NCBI RefSeq assembly: GCF_029836165.1
Contig: NZ_JAOEBG010000022.1
Span: 1-64,000 of the forward strand
Length of the DNA stretch: 64,000 nt
Source of the DNA: Pseudomonas sp. GD04091
GTDB taxonomy: Bacteria > Pseudomonadota > Gammaproteobacteria > Pseudomonadales > Pseudomonadaceae
Direction: 5' to 3'
Below the pieces are notes generated by a model that ran no database searches, was not told the origin of the DNA, and saw nothing but the letters and a program-made list of their open reading frames with translations. Of the stretch, positions 9,728-19,021 are shown in pieces. Position 1 is the first letter of the stretch; each line of letters opens with the position of its first letter. The position numbers and the translations under genes were made by a program.

Positions 9728-10596
9728 TGAGCAATAAATCGCTGTTCGCCCTGATCGGCGCCGTGGTGCTGGCGATCGTCGCCTGGAACTGCTTCTACAT
9801 CGTTTCGCAAACCGAACGCGCGGTGCTGCTGCAGTTCGGTCGCGTGGTCAAGGCGGATGTCCAGCCTGGCCTGCATGTGAAGGTGCCGTACGTCAACCAG
9901 GTGCGCAAGTTCGACGCCCGCCTGATGACCCTCGATGCCCCGACCCAGCGTTTCCTGACGCTGGAGAAGAAAGCCGTGATGGTCGACGCCTACGCCAAGT
10001 GGCGGGTCAAGGACGCCGAGCGCTTCTACACTGCGACCTCGGGCATGAAGCAGATCGCCGACGAGCGTCTGTCGCGCCGTCTGGAAAGCGGCCTGCGTGA
10101 CCAGTTCGGTAAGCGCACCCTGCACGAAGTGGTGTCCGGTGAGCGTGATGCGCTCATGGCTGACATCACCGCTTCGCTGAACCGCATGGCCAGCAAGGAG
10201 CTGGGTATCGAAGTGGTCGACGTTCGCGTCAAGGCCATCGACCTGCCCAAGGAAGTCAACCGCAGCGTGTTCGACCGCATGAGCACCGAGCGTGAGCGTG
10301 AGGCCCGCGAGCACCGTGCCAAGGGTAACGAACTGGCCGAAGGTATTCGTGCCGACGCCGACCGTCAGCGCCGTGTGCTGCTGGCCGAGGCCTATCGTGA
10401 AGCGGAAGAGACCCGCGGTGACGGCGACGCCCAGGCGGCTGCCATCTACGCCAAGGCCTACAGCCAGGACGCCGATTTCTATGCGTTCCACCGTAGCCTG
10501 CAGGCTTACCGCGAAAGCTTCTCCAGCAAGAGCGATGTGCTGGTCCTGGACCCGAAGAACGAGTTCTTCCGTTACCTGGACAAGAGCAAGCCCTGA
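9727..10596 (+). CDS. hflC: FtsH protease modulator HflC
   Basis: Partner of HflK in the periplasmic-side SPFH cage around FtsH. The 289 residues have one N-terminal membrane helix (LFALIGAVVLAIVAWNCFYI), the band-7 domain (SQTERAVLLQFGRVV onwards), and a C-terminal helical region rich in Arg/Glu/Ala. It shares one base with the hflK stop, so the two subunits are coupled in translation. No DUF2065 (yjeT-like) gene follows before hisZ. Confidence 0.95.
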   Translation: MSNKSLFALIGAVVLAIVAWNCFYIVSQTERAVLLQFGRVVKADVQPGLHVKVPYVNQVRKFDARLMTLDAPTQRFLTLEKKAVMVDAYAKWRVKDAERFYTATSGMKQIADERLSRRLESGLRDQFGKRTLHEVVSGERDALMADITASLNRMASKELGIEVVDVRVKAIDLPKEVNRSVFDRMSTEREREAREHRAKGNELAEGIRADADRQRRVLLAEAYREAEETRGDGDAQAAAIYAKAYSQDADFYAFHRSLQAYRESFSSKSDVLVLDPKNEFFRYLDKSKP

Positions 10597-10683
10597 TGTT
10601 GCTCTCATGAGGGAAGCCCCCGTCTGGCAGCTAAAATGCCAGGCGGGGTGCATCCTGAATGAAAAGGGGTGTATGATGCGGCA

Positions 10684-10706
10684 GCCGGGAAATTCCCGGC
10701 TTTTTT
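10684..10706 (+). terminator. Intrinsic terminator after hflC
   Basis: Stem GCCGGG/CCCGGC with a five-base AAATT loop, followed by six T residues (10701-10706). It lies 88 bases after hflC and about 180 before hisZ, so it probably ends the hfq-hflC transcript. The rest of the 292-base gap before hisZ holds no convincing ORF. Confidence 0.8.
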
Positions 10707-10888
10707 GCGTCTGCAAGGTTGATTGGTCGAGCGCCAGTTGATGGGTTGGTCAGGACGCAAGGCAATTCGAGGGTATTGGCTACGGTGGTTGCGCTGGGAT
10801 CGGTGCTGCCCGCTATTGTGCGCCAATGCCTGCTTTACTCACGGCCCGCCTGCGGGCAGGCCGCCCGGACCAGAGGGGAAATGGCGTA

Positions 10889-12076
10889 ATGGCAACGGTA
10901 GACCGCTGGCTGCTGCCAGATGGCATCGAGGAAGTACTGCCACCTGAGGCGGCGCGCATCGAGATCGCGCGGCGTCAGGTGTTGGACCTGTTCCAGAGTT
11001 GGGGTTACGAACTGGTCGTCACGCCGCATATCGAGTACCTGGAGTCGCTGCTCACCGGCGCCGGCCAGGACCTGGACCAGCGCACCTTCAAGGTCGTCGA
11101 CCCGCAGTCGGGCCGCCTGATGGGCTTTCGCGCCGACTTCACTCCGCAGGTGGCGCGCATCGACGCCCACACCCTGCGCCGTGAAGGTCCGAGCCGCCTG
11201 TGCTACGCCGGCAGCGTGCTGCACGCCCAGCCGCGTGCCCTGTCCACCTCGCGCAGCCCGATCCAGCTGGGCGCCGAGCTGTATGGCGACGCCAGCCCCA
11301 CCAGCGATGTCGAAGTGATCAGCCTGATGCTCGCCACGCTGCAACTGACCGATGTGCCGGATGTACACATGGATCTCGGCCATGTCGGCATCTACCGCGG
11401 CCTGGCGCGTGCCGCGGGCCTCTCGGGCGCGGTCGAGCAGCAACTGTTCGATGCCCTGCAACGCAAGGCCGTCGACGAGGTGCAGGCGCTGACCGCTGAC
11501 CTGCCGAAAGACCTGGGCGGCATGCTGCGTGCCCTGGTCGAGCTGTGCGGTGGCCGCGAGGTGTTGGCCGAGGCCCGTGTGCGCCTGGGCCGTGCCCCGG
11601 CCAGCGTGCTGGCGGCGCTGGACGACCTGCTGGCCATCGCCGACCGCCTGGCCGCGCGTTACCCGGACCTGCCGCTGTACTTCGACCTCGGCGAGCTGCG
11701 CGGCTACCACTATCACACCGGCGTGGTATTCGCCGTGTTCGTCCCGGGCGAAGGTCAGTCGATCGCCCAGGGCGGTCGCTACGACGACATCGGCGCCGAT
11801 TTCGGCCGGGCGCGCCCGGCCACTGGTTTCTCCACGGATTTGAAGACCCTGGTCACACTGGGGCGAGCTGAGGTCGTATTGCCTGCCGGCGGCATCTGGA
11901 TGCCGGACAGCAGCGATGCGGCCCTCTGGCAGATGGTCTGCCAGTTGCGCACCGAGGGCCAGCGCGTGGTCCAGGCCCTGCCTGGTCAACCGCTGAGTGC
12001 TGCTCTCGAGGCGGATTGTGATCGACAATTGATTCAGCAAGACGGGCGCTGGCAGGTTCTGCCGCTGACCCATTGA
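10889..12076 (+). CDS. hisZ: ATP phosphoribosyltransferase regulatory subunit HisZ
   Basis: Histidyl-tRNA-synthetase-like regulatory subunit that pairs with the short-form HisG for the first step of histidine synthesis. The 395 residues show the class II synthetase-like fold ([32 protein letters not shown]) but no C-terminal anticodon-binding domain, which separates it from HisS. The ATG was chosen at [15 protein letters not shown] after GAGGGG (10873-10878); the longer reading lacks homology. hisG is not in the window, so the subunits are unlinked, and hisZ-purA adjacency is usual for Pseudomonas. Confidence 0.95.
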   Translation: MATVDRWLLPDGIEEVLPPEAARIEIARRQVLDLFQSWGYELVVTPHIEYLESLLTGAGQDLDQRTFKVVDPQSGRLMGFRADFTPQVARIDAHTLRREGPSRLCYAGSVLHAQPRALSTSRSPIQLGAELYGDASPTSDVEVISLMLATLQLTDVPDVHMDLGHVGIYRGLARAAGLSGAVEQQLFDALQRKAVDEVQALTADLPKDLGGMLRALVELCGGREVLAEARVRLGRAPASVLAALDDLLAIADRLAARYPDLPLYFDLGELRGYHYHTGVVFAVFVPGEGQSIAQGGRYDDIGADFGRARPATGFSTDLKTLVTLGRAEVVLPAGGIWMPDSSDAALWQMVCQLRTEGQRVVQALPGQPLSAALEADCDRQLIQQDGRWQVLPLTH

Positions 12077-12117
12077 GATTCTTCGCCGGCAATGGGCCGG
12101 CAACCAAGTTTGCGTGA

Positions 12118-13425
<1,308 letters not shown>

Positions 13426-13448
13426 TCGGCCACTTCGGTCGCTGATTG

Positions 13449-13490
13449 AACGCCGTGCTCCCGCAAGGGGGGCGCGGCGTTTTGCTTTGT
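13449..13490 (+). terminator. Intrinsic terminator after purA
   Basis: A long GC stem (AACGCCGTGCTCCC with GGGGGGCGCGGCGTT, some G-U pairs, GCAA loop) followed by TTTTGCTTTG. It begins 24 bases after the purA stop. Confidence 0.8.
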
Positions 13491-13575
13491 GATGGATGCG
13501 TGGAAGCGGTGGTTCGCCGCACCCACGCATGAATGCCTTCCTTCTCCGTTCGCTTTGGCATTTTTACCTGCTGCT

Positions 13576-13593
13576 TAGGCACAACCCTTGCTG
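13576..13593 (+). promoter_or_regulatory. Sigma-54 (-24/-12) promoter of chemoreceptor gene
   Basis: AGGCAC-AACCC-TTGCT: GG at 13578-13579 and GC at 13590-13591 are separated by exactly ten bases, matching TGGCAC-N5-TTGCW with one mismatch (first T to A). It lies about 60 bases upstream of the MCP start, downstream of the purA terminator, on the correct strand. Sigma-54 control is common for motility and chemotaxis genes of pseudomonads. Confidence 0.7.
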
Positions 13594-13651
13594 TAAGAAG
13601 TTTCTGTAGATGCCATCAAAGTAATGGCGCCAGAAACACGAGGGTTACAAC

Positions 13652-15586
13652 GTGTCTGCCATCCTTTCACTGTTACGAAGCCGCCTCCTGCGGCCTGTGT
13701 TTGTTGCGCTTGGTATCGCTCTTCTGGTGCAGGTGCTGGTTGCCGTCGCACTGACGCGGAGCACGGTCACCGCGCTGGAGGCCGATCTGGGCGAGCGCCT
13801 GGGCAACGACAGCCGCCAGCTGGCCACGGAGCTGGAACAGGCCGGGCAGGATGTCCGTGCCGGGCTCGACAATCTTTCGACCAGTACCCGCCAGCGTCTC
13901 AGTGCTGGTCTTTCCGAGCGCCTGCAGGGCGAGCAGCAGCAACTGCGCGCGACCCTCGAGAAGAACCTCAAGGATTCGGCCAACGACATGGCCGAGTTGC
14001 TGGCCTCGGTGGCGCCTAGGGCGATCTGGGACAACGACGTGCCGACGCTCTCGGATTTCGCCCGCCGCGCCCAGCGCAATCCCAACGTCTTGTTCGTGAT
14101 CTACGACGATGCCCAGGGGCAGCACCTGACCCGTTACCTCAACCGGCAGAACCCGATCAACCAGGCGTTGATCGAGAAGGGGCAGGGCGAGCGGGCGCTG
14201 GACAAGGTGCTGGATGCGGCGCGCAAGGATCCGTCGGTGTACTTCGTCGAGGCCTCGATCAGCCCCAACGGCGCCGAGATCGGCAAGGTGCTGATGGGGG
14301 TCTCCACCGCAGGCGTCGACCAGGAGCTCAAGGCTCTCGATCAGCGCTTCGCGGCGCTGATCGCCAGCGGCGAGCAACTGGTCGGCGACAGCCTGGTGGC
14401 CGCCGCCGCCGACAGCGGCAAGGCGTTGCGGGCACGCCTGGAGACCGCGCAGAACAGCGCTGTCGCGATGCAGGCCAACACTGCGCAGACCGTGCGCGAC
14501 GCTGCCGCCGAGCTGCGCTGGCGCATCGGTCTGGGTCTGGTGCTGGTGGGGCTGGGCGTATTGCTGGTGGTGGCCGTGGTGCTGGGGCGGCGGGTGGTGA
14601 ACAAGTTGCGTCTGCTGATCGCGGCCCTGAATGACCTGGCGGCCGGAGAAGGTGACCTGACCAAGCGGGTGACCCTGGACAGTCGCGACGAAATTGGCGA
14701 CATGGCCTCGGCGGTCAATCGTTTTGTCGACAAACTGCAGCCGATCGTGCGCGAGGCGGGCGAGGTGGCCCAGCGTACCGGGGTCGAGATCGGCGCGATG
14801 GCCCAGCGCAACGCCGGTGCCGATGCCGCTGCGGCCCTGCAGCGCGATGAAGTGGCGGCCAGCCTGCGCGACCTGTCGAGCATGGCCGACGAAGCCCAGG
14901 CCGAGAGCCACGCCATGCAGGCGGCGTTGCAGCAGGTGGTGGACATTCGTCAGGCCACCGACGAGAACAGCCGTGCCTCGACGCAACTGGCGCGATTGAT
15001 CGAGAACCTGGCCGGCGAGGTGCAGACCGGCTCGCAGGTGATCGAGCGACTGGCCAAGCAGAGCGAGCAGATCGAAGTGGTATTGACGGTGATCCATGGT
15101 ATCGCCGAGCAGACCAACCTGTTGGCGCTCAATGCCGCCATCGAGGCGGCGCGTGCGGGGGAAACCGGGCGTGGCTTCGCCGTGGTGGCTGACGAGGTGC
15201 GGGCGCTGGCGAGCAAGACGCAGAGTTCGACGGGGGATATCCAGTCGCACATCGCCGCCTTGCAGCAAGGGGCCAAGGAAGCGGTGGCGACCATCAGCCA
15301 GGCCGGGCGCCAGGCCAGCGAAGGCTTGCTGGTGCTGCGTGACAACGAGCGGCGCCAGCAGTCGGTGCAGGCGGCGGTCGAGCAGGTGCATGCGGCGATC
15401 GGCCTGGCTACCCGTGCGGCGGAACAGCAGGCCAATGGTGCGCAGGCGGTACGTGGGCGGGTGGAAACCATCCATGCCCAGGCCGAGCGTTCAGCCGAGG
15501 TGGTGATGCAGACCACGGCCAGCAGCAAGGTGCTGGATGACCTGGCGGCGCAGCTGCGGGCCAGCCTGGGGCAGTTCAGGGCCTGA
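13652..15586 (+). CDS. Methyl-accepting chemotaxis protein
   Basis: Transmembrane chemoreceptor signalling through CheW-CheA. The 644 residues comprise TM1 (about 12-34), a periplasmic ligand-binding region of roughly 250 residues without a sensor type I can name, TM2 (about 290-312, [20 protein letters not shown]), a HAMP segment, and a cytoplasmic coiled coil with the conserved hairpin tip [20 protein letters not shown] followed by [15 protein letters not shown]. It starts at GTG behind GAGGG (13640-13644). It is monocistronic between a terminator and a REP pair. The ligand cannot be inferred from sequence. Confidence 0.92.
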   Translation: MSAILSLLRSRLLRPVFVALGIALLVQVLVAVALTRSTVTALEADLGERLGNDSRQLATELEQAGQDVRAGLDNLSTSTRQRLSAGLSERLQGEQQQLRATLEKNLKDSANDMAELLASVAPRAIWDNDVPTLSDFARRAQRNPNVLFVIYDDAQGQHLTRYLNRQNPINQALIEKGQGERALDKVLDAARKDPSVYFVEASISPNGAEIGKVLMGVSTAGVDQELKALDQRFAALIASGEQLVGDSLVAAAADSGKALRARLETAQNSAVAMQANTAQTVRDAAAELRWRIGLGLVLVGLGVLLVVAVVLGRRVVNKLRLLIAALNDLAAGEGDLTKRVTLDSRDEIGDMASAVNRFVDKLQPIVREAGEVAQRTGVEIGAMAQRNAGADAAAALQRDEVAASLRDLSSMADEAQAESHAMQAALQQVVDIRQATDENSRASTQLARLIENLAGEVQTGSQVIERLAKQSEQIEVVLTVIHGIAEQTNLLALNAAIEAARAGETGRGFAVVADEVRALASKTQSSTGDIQSHIAALQQGAKEAVATISQAGRQASEGLLVLRDNERRQQSVQAAVEQVHAAIGLATRAAEQQANGAQAVRGRVETIHAQAERSAEVVMQTTASSKVLDDLAAQLRASLGQFRA

Positions 15587-15591
15587 CTTGG

Positions 15592-15714
15592 GCGAGGGCT
15601 GCGCCCTCGCATCGCGACACAAGGCCGCTCCCATAGGCTCGGCGCTGATCCTGAGGTTGGTGCAGTACTTGTGGGAGCGGCCTTGTGTCGCGATAGGGCC
15701 GCAAAGCGGCCCCG
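15592..15714. repeat. REP pair between convergent genes
   Basis: Inverted arms CGCGACACAAGGCCGCTCCC (from 15613) and its complement (15672-15692), flanked by short hairpins GCGAGGGC-TGC-GCCCTCGC and GGGCCGC-AAA-GCGGCCC. Placed tail-to-tail between the MCP and iron transporter genes, it may end transcription from both sides. Confidence 0.85.
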
Positions 15715-15721
15715 GCAGGTG

Positions 15722-17287
15722 TCACGCCTTGTTCAGATACATCCGCGTAGTCAGCAGATACACCGGCAACCCCGACACCACGATCAGCAATGCCGCATAA
15801 GGCGCCGCCGCCGCGAACTCGACGTTGGCGGTGTGCGCCCACACCTCGGTGGCCAAGGTGGTCATGCCGGTGGGGCTGAGCAGCAGGGTCGCGGTCAGCT
15901 CCTTCATCGCATCCAGGAATACCAGGGCAAAAGCCGCCGCCATCGCCGGGAAGATGATCGGCAGGGTGACTCGGCAGAACGCCGCGAAACTGCTCGCGCC
16001 CAGCGTGCGAGCGGCCTCCTCCAGGGTCGGCGAGGCCTTGTTCAGCGCGGTGCGCACCGGCGACTGGGCCAGGGGCAGGAACAGCAGCGCGTAGGCCAGG
16101 ATCAGCAGCGCGGTGGTCTGGTACAGCGCCGGCACGTAGTGCAAGGCGAAGAACACCAGGGTCAGGGCGATGACCAGGCCGGGCAGGGCGTGCAGCAGAT
16201 ATGGCAGGCGTTCGGCCCAGATCGCCAGGCGGCCCTTGTAGCGCACCACCAGGAAGCTGATCGGCAGGGCCAGCAACACGCAGAAGCCAGCGCCGCCCAG
16301 CGACACCGACAGCGAGGTGGCAAGGGCCTTGCCGATGGCCGCCACCGGGAATGCCGCCGATGTGCCGACACTCAGCCAGTAGCCGAGCATGGCCAGCGGA
16401 ATGCCGCTGCCCAGCACCGCCAGGGCCAGGCAGAACAGCTGCCCCAGCGGCATCCAGGCGCGCAGGCGCACGGGTTGCGCGCGGCGCGCCACGCCCTGGC
16501 CAATGCGCACATGACGGCCCTTGCCGCGCACCCGCAGCTCCAGCCACAGCATTGCCAGGCACAGCACCAGCAACACTGCCGAGAGCATGGCGGCGTTGGC
16601 GTTGCTGAATTCCAGTTCGAACTGCTGGTAGATCGCCGTGGTGAAGGTCTGCAGGCCAAGGATCGACAGGGCGCCGAACTCCACCAGCATGTGCAGTGCG
16701 ATCAGTAGTGCGCCACCGAGCATCGATGGCCACAGCAGGGGCAGGGTGATCTGGTGGAACACGCCCCAGCGGCTGCAGCCAAGAGTGCGCGCCGATTCCT
16801 CCAGCGATGTGTCGAGGTTGCGCAGGGTGGCCGCCACTGGCAGGAATACCAGCGGGTACTTGGACAACGCCATGACCAGGATCGCCCCGCCCAGCCCTTC
16901 GAAGTCCGAACTCAGCGACACCCAGGTGAAGCTGCTGACGAACGAGGGCACGGCAAAGGGTAGGCACAGCACCACGCCCCACAGACGCCGGCCCGGCAGG
17001 TCGCTACGCTCCAGCAGCCAGGCCAGGGCCACGCCGACCAACAGGCACAGCGCGGTGACACCCACCATCAGCAGCAGGGTATTGCGCAGCAACCCCCAGA
17101 CGAAAGGCCGCCAGAGCAGACGTAGCGCCTCGTGCCAGCCGGCTTCCGAGGCCTTGAGCCCGACGTACAGCAATGGCAGCAGGCTCATCGCCACGAGGAA
17201 CAGCACCGGCAGCAGCACCCAGATGGACGGGCGCTTGCGTTTCGGGACGAAGCGCGACAAGGCAGGCGAGGGCAGGGCGGCGGTCAT
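15722..17287 (-). CDS. Iron(III)-type ABC transporter permease (fused two-domain)
   Basis: Inner-membrane permease of the FbpB/SfuB class. The 521 residues hold two tandem BinD-type permease halves with about a dozen predicted helices and two EAA-type loops (EESARTLGCSRWGVFHQITLPLL and EEAARTLGASSFAAFCRVTLPII, each G-X9-LP-like). The start overlaps the upstream binding-protein stop as ATGA, so the two are coupled. No ATPase gene accompanies it in this window, unlike classical fbpABC. Iron is the likely substrate by family; thiamine or spermidine-type relatives are less likely. Confidence 0.88.
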   Translation of the reverse strand: MTAALPSPALSRFVPKRKRPSIWVLLPVLFLVAMSLLPLLYVGLKASEAGWHEALRLLWRPFVWGLLRNTLLLMVGVTALCLLVGVALAWLLERSDLPGRRLWGVVLCLPFAVPSFVSSFTWVSLSSDFEGLGGAILVMALSKYPLVFLPVAATLRNLDTSLEESARTLGCSRWGVFHQITLPLLWPSMLGGALLIALHMLVEFGALSILGLQTFTTAIYQQFELEFSNANAAMLSAVLLVLCLAMLWLELRVRGKGRHVRIGQGVARRAQPVRLRAWMPLGQLFCLALAVLGSGIPLAMLGYWLSVGTSAAFPVAAIGKALATSLSVSLGGAGFCVLLALPISFLVVRYKGRLAIWAERLPYLLHALPGLVIALTLVFFALHYVPALYQTTALLILAYALLFLPLAQSPVRTALNKASPTLEEAARTLGASSFAAFCRVTLPIIFPAMAAAFALVFLDAMKELTATLLLSPTGMTTLATEVWAHTANVEFAAAAPYAALLIVVSGLPVYLLTTRMYLNKA

Positions 17288-18300
17288 CAGAGCAGGCCAA
17301 TCTCGCGCTCGAGCTCGATGGCTTCCTCGGCATTGCCCAGGTCGGCCGGCGAGATCTTCGGCGGACGCAGTTCCTCGAACGGCTTCAGGCCGCGGTCCGA
17401 GACCATGCCTTTGTGCAGCGGATATTCGGCGGTGGTCTGGGTGATCACGCGCTGGCCTTCTTCACTGGCCATCCAGTTGAGCAAGGCCTGGGCTTCTTTC
17501 GGGTGCTTGCTGGCCTTGACTGCGCCGGCGCCGGAGATGGTCACCAGGTTGCCGGCGTCGCCGTCGGCCAGGTAGTACAGCTTGGAGTCGAGCTTGCCGC
17601 GCTCGCGTTCCAGGGCGTACCAGTAGTAGTTGTTGACCAGCACGGCGGTGACTTCACCCTTCTCCACGGCTTTCAGGGCGACCATGTTGTTGGTGTAGGT
17701 CTTGCCGAAGGCCTTCAGGCCGGTCAGCCACTCTTCGGTGGCTTCGCGACCGTGCATCTTGAGGATGGCCACGGCCTGCTCCTGGAAGGCACCGCTGGTG
17801 GGGACGTAACCGACGCGACCGTCCCATTCGGGGCCGGAGAAATCCATCACCGTGGTCGGCAGGTCTTTCTCGTCGATCTTCTTCGGGTTGTACACCACCA
17901 CGCGGGTACGGGCGGTGACGCCCATCCAGGTGCCATTGGCGCCGACGTATTCCTTGGGCAGCATGTTCAGCGTGGCGTCGTCGATCTTCGCCAGCAGGCC
18001 CAGTTCGCCGAGGTTGTTCAGGGGTGGCGACTCTTCGGTATAGATGATGTCGGCCGGCGAGCGTGCGCCTTCCTCGATGATCTGGCTGGCCAGCTGGTTG
18101 CTGCTGCCCTTGCGGATGTTGATATGGATGCCGGTCTTGGCCTCGTAGGCCTTGGCGATGGCTTCGCCGATTTCCTTGTGCTGGCCGTTGTACATCGTCA
18201 ACGTGACCGGTTCGTCTGCCAGGGCGGCCGGAGCGCCGATCACCAGGCTCAGAACTGCGGCGGCCAGGGTGCGCATCAGCGGTTGCGGGCGGATCGTCAT
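17287..18300 (-). CDS. Iron(III)-type ABC transporter substrate-binding protein
   Basis: Periplasmic binding protein of the FbpA/AfuA type. The 337 residues start with a signal peptide (MTIRPQPLMRTLAAAVLSLVIGAPAALA), then VTLTMYNGQHKEIGEAIAKAYEAKTG and a NNYYWYALER segment with paired tyrosines as in ferric-ion-binding proteins. The ATG at 18300 has GAGGAAG nearby; a 29-residue upstream extension has no signal-peptide logic. Four-base overlap with the permease. Upstream DNA has a weak Fur-like match that I do not rely on. Confidence 0.88.
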   Translation of the reverse strand: MTIRPQPLMRTLAAAVLSLVIGAPAALADEPVTLTMYNGQHKEIGEAIAKAYEAKTGIHINIRKGSSNQLASQIIEEGARSPADIIYTEESPPLNNLGELGLLAKIDDATLNMLPKEYVGANGTWMGVTARTRVVVYNPKKIDEKDLPTTVMDFSGPEWDGRVGYVPTSGAFQEQAVAILKMHGREATEEWLTGLKAFGKTYTNNMVALKAVEKGEVTAVLVNNYYWYALERERGKLDSKLYYLADGDAGNLVTISGAGAVKASKHPKEAQALLNWMASEEGQRVITQTTAEYPLHKGMVSDRGLKPFEELRPPKISPADLGNAEEAIELEREIGLL

Positions 18301-18454
18301 GCGGGTACTTCCTCGCTTACGGCTACATATTTGGAAACAATGGTAAACGAAATCGTTTCTCAAGTGGCCGGATGACGGGAAATTCATGGGCGCCGCCAGA
18401 GCGCAGGGGCGTGGGCTGTGGGGTGGGTGATGGTCTGCTAGAAATCGCAGGCAA

Positions 18455-18487
18455 GAAAAAACCCACTAGCAAGCTAGTGGGTTTTTG
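18455..18487 (-). terminator. Intrinsic terminator after tandem tRNA-Leu genes
   Basis: Perfect nine-base stem CCCACTAGC/GCTAGTGGG with an AA loop; on the minus strand it is followed by TTTTTTCTTG. It lies 3 bases beyond the 3' end of the promoter-distal tRNA-Leu. Confidence 0.9.
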
Positions 18488-18489
18488 TA

Positions 18490-18576
18490 TGGTGCCCAGG
18501 AGAAGACTCGAACTTCCACGACCGTTAAGTCACTGATACCTGAAACCAGCGCGTCTACCAATTCCGCCACCTGGGC
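18490..18576 (-). tRNA. tRNA-Leu(CAG), distal copy
   Basis: 87 nucleotides including an encoded 3' CCA. The acceptor stem is GCCCAGG/CCTGGGC, the anticodon loop TTCAGGT gives anticodon CAG (reads CUG), there is a long class II variable arm, and the T loop is TTCGAGTC. Identical to the copy at 18664-18750, with an 87-base spacer between them. Confidence 0.95.
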
Positions 18577-18663
18577 AAAGCTTTGCATCATCTGCTGAAG
18601 GCGACCATCGTTCGCTTTCACACAGCAGTAACAGATCCTTGGTCATCTGTTACTTGAAAATCT

Positions 18664-18750
18664 TGGTGCCCAGGAGAAGACTCGAACTTCCACGACCGTT
18701 AAGTCACTGATACCTGAAACCAGCGCGTCTACCAATTCCGCCACCTGGGC
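18664..18750 (-). tRNA. tRNA-Leu(CAG), proximal copy
   Basis: Same 87-nucleotide sequence as the copy at 18490-18576, with anticodon CAG, long variable arm and encoded CCA. Both are transcribed leftward into the shared terminator. The promoter should lie in 18751-18850, but no strong -35/-10 pair was identified. Confidence 0.95.
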
Positions 18751-19021
18751 ACACATTCGAGATTACAAGATGCTTTACAGCGCCGTTCATCTCTACTACA
18801 ACTTCGGGGTTGTCCGTCGTTGTGGTGCGCACTATACGGACGCTCCTGAAGGCTGTAAAGCCCCCAAACGAAAAAAAATTCAAAAAATTCAAGTTGTTGA
18901 TTCCGCAGGGCGATTGCCGCGAGCTGGACACTCCATCAGGGCTGTCCAAGGCTGACATTTCCGGTTTCAATACGCCTATGCCAGAATTCCCCTCTATATA
19001 CACCAAGGTGAACCCCTTCTG

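Noticed and set aside
10597-10888. A DUF2065 (yjeT-like) gene between hflC and hisZ
   Set aside because: No frame gives the expected 60-residue hydrophobic protein; only a terminator and hisZ leader are seen.
18325-18365. Fur box upstream of the iron-type binding protein
   Set aside because: Best match to the 19-base Fur consensus is only about half of the positions, not above background for an AT-rich gap.
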